Below, one piece after another: positions 55,554 through 62,521 of a stretch of 64,000 nt of DNA; the first letter of the stretch is position 1; every line of letters starts with the position of its first letter. A program made the translations under genes and the position numbers. The notes beneath the pieces are model-generated. The model was not told where the DNA came from and did no database searches. It saw only the letters and a program-made list of their open reading frames with translations. Source of the DNA: Granulicella sp. L56 (GTDB lineage: Bacteria > Acidobacteriota > Terriglobia > Terriglobales > Acidobacteriaceae). The DNA lies in assembly GCF_009765835.1 (NCBI RefSeq), contig NZ_LMUS01000006.1, positions 888,438-952,437 of the forward strand, given 5' to 3'.

Positions 55554-57221
55554 CTAAGCACGAAGCCCGTCAGCCGCCTGCGCCTTCTTCAGATCATCGC
55601 CCAGCACAATGGCGTCGGCAATCTCACGCATCGAGATCCGTCGCTGGCGGCTCTCTCGTTGCATCGTCCGATAAGCTTCGTCTTCGCTCATCGTCAGATC
55701 GCGCTGCAGAATGCCCTTCGCGCGGTCCACGGCCTTGCGCGTCTCCAGTCGCCCGGCCAGTTGCAGATTTTCCGTCTCCAGCCGCGTGCGCTCAATCTCT
55801 GCGCCCACCAGAAAGCCAAGCATCGAGAGCAGCCTGATCTCATTCGCTGTATGTTGATAGCTCATCTGGTGCTGCAGATTGATAACGCCGACGACCTTAC
55901 TCGCACAAAGAATAGGCGTGCACAAAATCGCCTCGAAGTGATCTTCCGGCAGATTGCGAAACATAACGAACCGCGGATCGTTCGACGCCCCCGAAGCGAT
56001 CGCCACCGGCTCGCGATGCTCCGCCACCCAGCCCGTGATTCCCTGCCCCAGCGACATGCCCAGATGGTCTACAAGGTCAGCATGAGGATTCTTCGATGCG
56101 CGCAGCACCAGCTTCTCGTTCTCCATCACATAGATGAAGCATGAGTCGCACGGAATCACCGTCGTCACAAAGTCAACGATGCTGCCCAGCACCACATGAA
56201 ACGAGTCCGCCGATGCAAGCCTGCTGCTGATCTCGTGCAAAAAGTCGATCGAGGTAAGCCCATCGCGAAATCCCGCCATCGTAGGCGTGGAGACAGCAAC
56301 GCGGCGCACCCCGGACTTCGGCTTCTCCACCGGCGCATCGTTGCTTTTATGAGAGGTCACCAGCGCACCGGCACCCGCGCTGCGTTTCCGCTCCAGGATC
56401 TTGCGGGAGTACTGCGCCGCCTCATTGACCAGGAAGCCCATCTTCGGATGCGATGGTTCAAAGTCGGGAGTGATTCCATAATGCGTCAACTCTTCCGACG
56501 TCGTAGGCCCAATCGAAACCACCACCATCGATATCAACCCGGCGCGCAGCTCCTCACGCATGACCATCTCCTCGGCTACCTGGAAGAGATGAATCACCTG
56601 CACTGCCGTCATAAACAGGACCACATCCACGCTGCCATTCGCAACGCCAAGCACGCACTCCCGCAGCGGCCCCACATCCTCAGGCAACGTCCACTGATAC
56701 ACAGGGACTTTCGTCACCTCACCACACTTCACCGTAAGCTCGGAGAGAAACTCAGGGTTCGAAGCCCCATACTCCTGCACCGCAACCCGCATCCCGCTCA
56801 ACTGGTCGCCAAACTCCGCTTCCATCGAGTGCATCATCTCGCGCCACGTATTCGGTTCAGGCGCAGTCACCGTTACCGGAATGTTTAGCTCACGCAACGC
56901 AGCAGCAGGCTTCGGTCCCCGCGCGCCGATCTTTACCGATCGCAGCGCTTCAATCAACTCTTCGCGGTTGAACTTCGTCTGGGCAATGTCCAGCAAAGCG
57001 CGCAACCCCAGGCCAGTCAAAAATACAACAAGATCGAACTTCCCATGCAGTAGTCCCTCTGCGAACTCAAGCGCCTGCTTGTTCGAGTCCAGCGGCGCTT
57101 CGCGCATCGCAGGCACGACAAAAGGTTCCCCGCCATAGGTGCGTATCAATTTCGCGATCTCTTTTGCGCGTCGCGATTCAAGCGACAGAACCCGCAATCC
57201 ATCAAAGCTCGCGTGAGTCAT
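55554..57221 (-). CDS. HemD-like / GAF / ANTAR three-domain regulator
   Basis: A 555-residue protein. Residues 1 to about 265 are a full uroporphyrinogen-III-synthase fold: LRVLSLESRRAKEIAKLIRTYG, LVVFLTGLGLRALLD, VVLFMTAVQVIHLF and VVSIGPTTSEELTHYGI. After a Ser/Lys-rich linker, residues about 320-480 are a GAF domain (ISSRLASADSFHVVLGSIVDFV, GQGITGWVAEHREPVAIA, VVGVINLQHQ). The end is an ANTAR RNA-binding domain (ETRKAVDRAKGILQRDLTMSEDEAYRTMQRESRQRR). ANTAR proteins are known antiterminators, and HemD-like domains occur in nitrite regulators such as Streptomyces NnaR. With a sirohaem reductase next door, I infer a sensor controlling nitrite/nitrate assimilation at the RNA level. Start 57221 follows ggggag. 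Confidence 0.88.
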   Translation of the reverse strand: MTHASFDGLRVLSLESRRAKEIAKLIRTYGGEPFVVPAMREAPLDSNKQALEFAEGLLHGKFDLVVFLTGLGLRALLDIAQTKFNREELIEALRSVKIGARGPKPAAALRELNIPVTVTAPEPNTWREMMHSMEAEFGDQLSGMRVAVQEYGASNPEFLSELTVKCGEVTKVPVYQWTLPEDVGPLRECVLGVANGSVDVVLFMTAVQVIHLFQVAEEMVMREELRAGLISMVVVSIGPTTSEELTHYGITPDFEPSHPKMGFLVNEAAQYSRKILERKRSAGAGALVTSHKSNDAPVEKPKSGVRRVAVSTPTMAGFRDGLTSIDFLHEISSRLASADSFHVVLGSIVDFVTTVIPCDSCFIYVMENEKLVLRASKNPHADLVDHLGMSLGQGITGWVAEHREPVAIASGASNDPRFVMFRNLPEDHFEAILCTPILCASKVVGVINLQHQMSYQHTANEIRLLSMLGFLVGAEIERTRLETENLQLAGRLETRKAVDRAKGILQRDLTMSEDEAYRTMQRESRQRRISMREIADAIVLGDDLKKAQAADGLRA

Positions 57222-57341
57222 CCATCTCCCCCAGCCAGTCTGCAATCACAAATTACTTTGCGCTGGCCACCTGTTACTCACAATTCTAGCGGCTCTGCAT
57301 CAACAATCACAGAGCCGCCGACAAAATCGTGCTGAACCGCT

Positions 57342-58181
57342 CTAGAAGATCAATCGCCCAGTCAGCACAAGGCCATGGTTATAAGCGTGATAAGTAGAAG
57401 TAGCGATCTGCATCCCTCCGCCAAACACCAGCCCCAGCCTGTCCTTCGGGTCTTTGCGCAACTTAATCCTGCTCACCATCATTCCAGGAGTTACAAAGGT
57501 CTGGTTCTTTCCATTGTTCGGCCCAAGATGGAAATAGCTCGCATTCACCTCAACCTCAGGCCAGAAGATCTTTGCCACCTGATATTGCGCGACCGTATTC
57601 CATACAATCGTTCTTCCAATCGTATGGACTGAGCCCACCGGCAAGGTTCCTCCCAGACTAGACTGAACATCGAACCGACCAAATCCTTTACCCAGAATCA
57701 ACGTTGGATTGATCGTAGTTCTGGCCGTCCCATTCTTATAACTTCCAGTCGCACCCGTAGCTGCCACTTGAAACGCAGTCGAGTAGTTTCCCTTCTCTGC
57801 GCCTCCAGCAAACGGACGATACTTCAATACCATCGAAAAATCTCCGGCTCCATCGATCGCCTTCGGAGTATTGTGCTCGACATACGGCGGCAGATTCACA
57901 TCCACCTCCGTCTTGTAGTACGGAATGAAGTTGAAACCCTTGCTATTGCCATAGTTCCACGTCGAAGTATGAGTCGAAGTCCATTGATGCAGCACATCGA
58001 CTCGCGCCAATTGCACGATACCAGACGGCGGAGCCACGACAGGCACAGCCCAGCCCGGCTGTTGAGCAGACGTCTTCCGTACTCGATCCTGCCACTTGTC
58101 GAAAAAATTATCCTGCGCGACAGTCAGTGCTCCGGACAACGCCTGCACGGAAAAAAGAACGGCTAAAATAACACGTTTCAT
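57342..58181 (-). CDS. outer-membrane beta-barrel protein, transporter-like
   Basis: A 279-residue protein with a signal peptide (residues 1-22, ending TVAQ). The remainder alternates short aromatic-ended strands (DFSMVLKYRPFAG, STAFQVAATGATGSY, TINPTLILGKGFGRFDVQSSLGGTLP, FWPEVEVNASYFHLGP) and ends with LVLTGRLIF, a terminal Phe as in outer-membrane barrels. It resembles the MetA-pathway/phenol-degradation type of barrel proteins. Its link to nitrogen metabolism rests only on position. Confidence 0.65.
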   Translation of the reverse strand: MKRVILAVLFSVQALSGALTVAQDNFFDKWQDRVRKTSAQQPGWAVPVVAPPSGIVQLARVDVLHQWTSTHTSTWNYGNSKGFNFIPYYKTEVDVNLPPYVEHNTPKAIDGAGDFSMVLKYRPFAGGAEKGNYSTAFQVAATGATGSYKNGTARTTINPTLILGKGFGRFDVQSSLGGTLPVGSVHTIGRTIVWNTVAQYQVAKIFWPEVEVNASYFHLGPNNGKNQTFVTPGMMVSRIKLRKDPKDRLGLVFGGGMQIATSTYHAYNHGLVLTGRLIF

Positions 58182-58543
58182 GGGCTCCCCTTGTAAGTGC
58201 CACAGTTAGGTACTTCGAATGAAGAGTTAGCCTCGCCCAGGGCAGCCATAGAGACAGAAATGCGTCCGGCTCGATAGTCGTGGCTTGACGCGAGAATTGA
58301 GTGTTGTTTGCTCAGGCGTAGAGCAGAAGAGTCCCATTGAAGCGGGATAGGTCGACACATCAAGGTGTCATTGAGCTGTGGGAGCTGTTACCAGTTTTGT
58401 AACATCGCAGCTCGAATGGAACAACAAACGAGCGCCTGTATAACAAAAACTTCTACTCCCCATCAAACTTTATTTGCCTCTTCCAATTCACCGCTTCGTC
58501 ACTTGCACTCATGCAAAGCCCACAGTAGTATCAAGTTCACCGA
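58182..58543. promoter_or_regulatory. hairpin-rich divergent region before the nitrite/sulfite reductase genes
   Basis: No convincing gene lies in these 362 bp. Three stem-loops follow one another: tccc/ggga around 58332-58347 (octaloop attgaagc, or hexaloop attgaa if one C bulges), gacac/gtgtc at 58354-58369 with hexaloop atcaag, and a two-part stem at 58382-58413 (gagctg/cagctc and gttac/gtaac). Tandem hexaloop hairpins are what ANTAR proteins recognise, though the loops here match the A1/G4 rule only in part. Confidence 0.45.
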
Positions 58544-58759
58544 ATGCTATTCAGCCCGATCTGGATAGCCGAAGAAGTTCAGCCCGGCACCATGCTGTGT
58601 CCCGGCTCCCACTCTCACATTGTTTCATGCTCCCTGACGAGCCTTGAATCCATCGCACCTGAGCTATCTCAGCGCGATGTTTATCTGGCCCGCATCTGGC
58701 TGCACTCAATCCAGATTGCGCTTCAGGATCTTCCGGCCTTCATCCGCCGCAGACCGTAA
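58544..58759 (+). CDS. possible small protein before nirA
   Basis: A 71-residue frame from ATG 58544 to TAA, ending 12 bp before the reductase start. About two thirds of the third codon positions are G or C, as in real genes here, and the second half (SLESIAPELSQRDVYLARIWLHSIQIALQDLP) could form helices. There is no good ribosome-binding site and I recognise no family. The same bases form several strong hairpins, so the region may instead be an RNA leader. Confidence 0.35.
   Translation: MLFSPIWIAEEVQPGTMLCPGSHSHIVSCSLTSLESIAPELSQRDVYLARIWLHSIQIALQDLPAFIRRRP
58546..58679 (+). promoter_or_regulatory. tandem hexaloop hairpins and terminator-like stem in the nirA leader
   Basis: Hairpin 1: a 9-bp stem 58546-58554 with 58561-58569, hexaloop cccgat. 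Hairpin 2: 58581-58590 with 58597-58607 (one mismatch, one bulge), hexaloop catgct. Both loops have G at position 4, as in ANTAR targets, but C instead of A at position 1. A third stem, catcgc (58651-58656) with gcgatg (58674-58679) and inner ctgag/ctcag, is followed by gtttat, like a weak terminator. The start codon is about 90 bases further on. Confidence 0.4.
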
Positions 58760-58771
58760 AGGAGATTCAGC

Positions 58772-60562
58772 ATGGAATCGCAAGCCACCACCACTCTGAT
58801 CGAGACGCCAGGCTTCTCCCTCGCGCAGCAGCAGTATCTGCAGGGCTTCTTCGCTGGCGTAGCGCAGCGTGGTGTCATGCCCTTCGTCGGCCACACCGTC
58901 GGCGGGCAGATCACCAACGACCCAACCTCCGGCCTCGTCAACCAGGCTGCCGAAGAAGCTGAGCCAACCTGGTTCGGCACACCTCTCTCCGACCTGTGCA
59001 AAGAAGAACGTTGGAAGCAGGAAGAAAACGCGCTCGACATCTGGGACAAGCTCGTCGCACACTCCAACGAAGACAAGGTACCCGCTCCCGACGATCTCTT
59101 CCGCTTCAAATTCCACGGTCTCTTCTACGTCTCTCCAGCGCAGGACTCTTTCATGCTGCGCATGCGCGTTCCCGGCGGCACCCTCAGCGCGCACCAGCTT
59201 CGCGGCCTCGCGCAGATGGCCGCCGACTGGGGCTCGGGCCGCGCCGATCTCACCACGCGCAGCAACCTCCAGATCCGCGAGTTCCAACCGAAAAATATCG
59301 TCAACGTCCTCTCCAAAATTCAGGACCTCGGCATGACCTCGCGCGGATCGGGTGCGGACAATATCCGCAACATCACCGCGTCTCCCATCACCGGCATCGA
59401 CCCGCACGAGCTCTACGACGTAGCGCCACTCGCCGACGCCCTCAACCGCTACATCCTCAACTCGCGCGATATGTACGGCCTGCCGCGCAAGTTCAACGTT
59501 GCCTTCGACAACGGCGGCTCCATCAGCGTCGTCGCCGACACCAACGACATCGGCTTCGTCGCCGTCCAGGTCAAAGAAGGCCACGGCATCCCCGCCGGCA
59601 TCTACTTCCGCATCCTGCTCTGCGGCATCACCGGACACAAGCAGTTCGCGACCGACTGCGGCCTTCTCCTGCGCCCCGATCAGACTGTCGCTGTCGCTGC
59701 AGCAATGATTCGCGTCTTCGCCGAACATGGTGATCGCACCGATCGCAAGAAGGCACGCCTCAAATACCTCATCGACAAATGGGGCGTCGAAAAGTTCATC
59801 TCCAAAACCGAAAAGCTTCTCGCCTTCCCTCTCATCCGCGTTCCCGCATCCGCTTGCGAGCCGCGCAAGCCCATCGACCGCGCCGGACACATTGGGGTGC
59901 ACGCACAGTCGCAGCCCGGCCTCCACTACATCGGCGTCTCCGTTCCCGTCGGCCGCCTGCCTGTCGATCAAATGCTATCCCTCGCGAACATCGCAGAGAC
60001 ATGCGGCACCAGCGAAGTTCGCCTCACCGTCTGGCAGAACCTCATCATCCCCAACATCCCCACAGCAAATCTCGAAGCCGCAAAGGCAGCAATCCTCACA
60101 GCCGGTCTCGCCTTTGAAGCAGGTACAGTCCTCAGCGGAACCGTAGCCTGCACCGGTAACAAGGGCTGCCGCTTCGCCGCCACAGACACAAAGACCCACG
60201 CCGTCGCGCTCGCCAACCTGCTCGATAGCCGCTTCAAGATCATGCAGCCCGTCAATCTGCACGTCACCGGTTGCTCTCACTCCTGCGCGCAGCACTACAT
60301 TGGAGACATCGGTCTCATGGGTGTCAAAGTCGGCGGCGAAGAAGGCTACCAGGTCGTCATCGGCGGCGGCTCCGACTGCGATCAGGGCATCGGTCGAGAG
60401 CTCATCCAGGCCATCAAGTTCAGCGACCTGCCACCAGTCATGGAGCAGTTCTTCCACTCCTACACCACGCAACGCATCCCGGAAGAATCCTTCCTCGACT
60501 TCACGCGCCGTCACTCCATCACCGAACTGCAATCGTTCTGCACAACACAGGAGCTCGTATGA
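58772..60562 (+). CDS. nirA: sirohaem nitrite/sulfite reductase (NirA type)
   Basis: A 596-residue enzyme containing sirohaem and a [4Fe-4S] cluster, which makes ammonia from nitrite (or sulfide from sulfite) in six electrons. The duplicated ferredoxin-like halves are visible (FHGLFYVSPAQDSFMLRMRVPGG and GLHYIGVSVPVGRL), with ADLTTRSNLQIREF for sirohaem contacts. The four cluster cysteines are in VACTGNKGC and VTGCSHSCAQHYIGDIG. An aaaggag ribosome-binding site precedes ATG 58772. The neighbours favour nitrite as substrate, but sulfite reductase cannot be excluded. The stop overlaps the next start (ATGA). Confidence 0.9.
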   Translation: MESQATTTLIETPGFSLAQQQYLQGFFAGVAQRGVMPFVGHTVGGQITNDPTSGLVNQAAEEAEPTWFGTPLSDLCKEERWKQEENALDIWDKLVAHSNEDKVPAPDDLFRFKFHGLFYVSPAQDSFMLRMRVPGGTLSAHQLRGLAQMAADWGSGRADLTTRSNLQIREFQPKNIVNVLSKIQDLGMTSRGSGADNIRNITASPITGIDPHELYDVAPLADALNRYILNSRDMYGLPRKFNVAFDNGGSISVVADTNDIGFVAVQVKEGHGIPAGIYFRILLCGITGHKQFATDCGLLLRPDQTVAVAAAMIRVFAEHGDRTDRKKARLKYLIDKWGVEKFISKTEKLLAFPLIRVPASACEPRKPIDRAGHIGVHAQSQPGLHYIGVSVPVGRLPVDQMLSLANIAETCGTSEVRLTVWQNLIIPNIPTANLEAAKAAILTAGLAFEAGTVLSGTVACTGNKGCRFAATDTKTHAVALANLLDSRFKIMQPVNLHVTGCSHSCAQHYIGDIGLMGVKVGGEEGYQVVIGGGSDCDQGIGRELIQAIKFSDLPPVMEQFFHSYTTQRIPEESFLDFTRRHSITELQSFCTTQELV

Positions 60563-62367
60563 CGATGCAAACTACCAGTCCGACTCTAGTGCCCTACATT
60601 CCCGACAACGCGCCCTTCAACAACGATCAGCGCGCATGGCTCAACGGCTTTCTCGCCGGAATCTTTTCTTCTGCGCAGCCCGCCATCGTCACCGAGGCCC
60701 CGCTGTCACTGAAGATCGCTGTGCTCTATGCCTCACAGTCCGGCACCGCCGAAGGCCTCGCACGCAAAGTCGCGAAGGATCTCAAATCCAAAGGTCACAT
60801 CGCCTCGCTCATCTCGCTCGAAGGCTACACGCCAGCTGCGCTCGCCGAAGAGCGCTACGCTATCCTCATCGCCAGCACCTACGGCGACGGCGACGCTCCC
60901 GATGCAGTCAAGCCTTTCTATGAGAAGCTCTGCATCGAGCACTTCCCCCGCTATCAGGATCTCTCCTACGCCGTGCTCGCCCTCGGCGATTCGCACTACG
61001 AACACTTCTGCAAGTTCGGCATCGACCTCGACAACAAGCTCGACTCACTCGGTGCCGTTCGTCTCCACGATCGCATCGACTGCGATGTCGATCTCGACGA
61101 TGCCTTCACAAACTGGAAGCAAGGCCTCTACTCCCGACTCGAATCCATCGTCTCCACCCGCCCGGCCAAGAACACGCCGCCGCCTTCAACAAAAATCATT
61201 GCACCCACACCAAAGACCATCGCGAGCGAAACCAGCACCTCCACCTACACTCGCGAGAATCCCTTCCTCGCGCCTCTGGTAGACAAGCACCCACTCACCC
61301 GCGAAGTCTCCAGCAAGCTCACCATGCACATGGCCTTCTCCATCGCCGACTCGAACCTGAAGTACGAGGCCGGAGATGCCTGCGGTGTCGTTCCACAAAA
61401 CGACTACCAGCTTGTCGGAGACATCATCACCATGCTGAACTTCAGCCCCCAGGCTCCCGTGCAGCTGCCAAAAGCCGGAACCACAACGCTGATCGATGCA
61501 CTCACCAACCACCTGCAGATCACTCGCCTCACCCGCAAGATGATCGAGGCCTACGCCACCATCGGCAACTGCAAGCCGCTCTTCGGTCTGCTCGTCCCTG
61601 AACAGCAGGCGCACCTCGAAAAATATACCTGCGACCGCGGCCTCATCGATCTCCTTCACGACTATCCCGGCGTCCTGCACAATCCCGCGGACCTCGTCGC
61701 CATGCTGCCCAGGCTCGCGCCGCGTCTCTACTCCATCTCATCGAGCCCCTATGCGCACGCTGGCGAAATCCACACCACCATCGCCGTCGTCCGCTATCGT
61801 TCGCACAACCGCGAGCGCGGCGGCGTCTGCTCCACCCTGCTTGCCGACCGCACCAACACAGGCGAACGTCGTGCCATCTACATTCAGCCGAACAAGAAAT
61901 TTCGTCTACCCCAGCAGTCCGACGCACCCATCATCATGATCGGCCCCGGCACCGGCATCGCGCCCTTCCGCGCCTTCCTTCATCAGCGTCGCGCTCTCTC
62001 CGCCACTGGAAAGAACTGGCTCTTTTTCGGCGAGCGCAGCGCCGCAACCGACTTCCTCTACCGCGACGAGCTCGAGTCCATGCTCAGCGACAAGCACCTC
62101 ACCCATCTCGATCTCGCCTTCTCCCGCGACCAGGAACACAAGGTCTACGTGCAAGACAAGATGCTCGAACAGGCACCGCGCTTCTGGTCATGGCTACAAG
62201 ACGGAGCCAGCATCTACGTCTGCGGCGACGCCGCCCGCATGGCGAAAGATGTCGATGCCACTCTCCGCAGCATCGTCGCCCAACAAGGCAACCTCGACGC
62301 AGAAGCCGCAACCGAATACGTCCAGACATTGAAAGACGACCACCGCTACCACCGCGACGTCTACTAA
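60559..62367 (+). CDS. NADPH-dependent sulfite/nitrite reductase flavoprotein (CysJ-like)
   Basis: A 602-residue diflavin reductase. Residues 1-50 form a short leader (FNNDQRAWLNGFLAGIFS). A flavodoxin-type FMN domain follows (VLYASQSGTAEGLARKVA, ASTYGDGDAPDAV, LALGDSHYEHFCKFG). After a Pro/Thr linker come the FAD domain (RLYSISSSPYAHAGEIHTTIAVV, GGVCSTLLAD) and the NADP domain (MIGPGTGIAPFRAFL, WLFFGER, YVCGDAARMAKDV). It takes electrons from NADPH and most likely passes them to the reductase encoded just upstream, with which it overlaps by 4 bp. Confidence 0.92.
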   Translation: MTMQTTSPTLVPYIPDNAPFNNDQRAWLNGFLAGIFSSAQPAIVTEAPLSLKIAVLYASQSGTAEGLARKVAKDLKSKGHIASLISLEGYTPAALAEERYAILIASTYGDGDAPDAVKPFYEKLCIEHFPRYQDLSYAVLALGDSHYEHFCKFGIDLDNKLDSLGAVRLHDRIDCDVDLDDAFTNWKQGLYSRLESIVSTRPAKNTPPPSTKIIAPTPKTIASETSTSTYTRENPFLAPLVDKHPLTREVSSKLTMHMAFSIADSNLKYEAGDACGVVPQNDYQLVGDIITMLNFSPQAPVQLPKAGTTTLIDALTNHLQITRLTRKMIEAYATIGNCKPLFGLLVPEQQAHLEKYTCDRGLIDLLHDYPGVLHNPADLVAMLPRLAPRLYSISSSPYAHAGEIHTTIAVVRYRSHNRERGGVCSTLLADRTNTGERRAIYIQPNKKFRLPQQSDAPIIMIGPGTGIAPFRAFLHQRRALSATGKNWLFFGERSAATDFLYRDELESMLSDKHLTHLDLAFSRDQEHKVYVQDKMLEQAPRFWSWLQDGASIYVCGDAARMAKDVDATLRSIVAQQGNLDAEAATEYVQTLKDDHRYHRDVY

Positions 62368-62398
62368 TTCCCATTGAGGTATCGAGCGTTATTTTCCT

Positions 62399-62440
62399 TT
62401 TGTTTGTCATTCCGCAGCAAAGCGAAGGAATTTGCTGTTT
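62399..62440. repeat. tttgtttgtcattcc-type intergenic repeat, second copy
   Basis: Starts tttgtttgtcattccgcagc and ends gaaggaatttgctgttt, with the inverted pairs attcc/ggaat and gcag/ctgc-like ends. It shares its first 15 bases with the copy at 55491 and resembles the copy embedded in the amine oxidase gene. It lies between the flavoprotein gene and the DmsBC-like gene. Confidence 0.7.
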
Positions 62441-62521
62441 TGAGGAACCCCTCACCATCGACATACCGCTTAAGCCTTATCAGTGATTGACAGCAACTCA
62501 CCGAAAGAAAGGAGGGAACAA

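Noticed and set aside
58365-58568. 67-codon frame before nirA
   Set aside because: Cys/Ser-rich translation, no ribosome-binding site, and it crosses several hairpins.
58706-59971. 421-residue open frame on the minus strand
   Set aside because: Antisense to nirA, whose cofactor motifs are complete; the Asp/Glu/Gly/Val-rich composition is typical of a shadow of GC-rich coding DNA.
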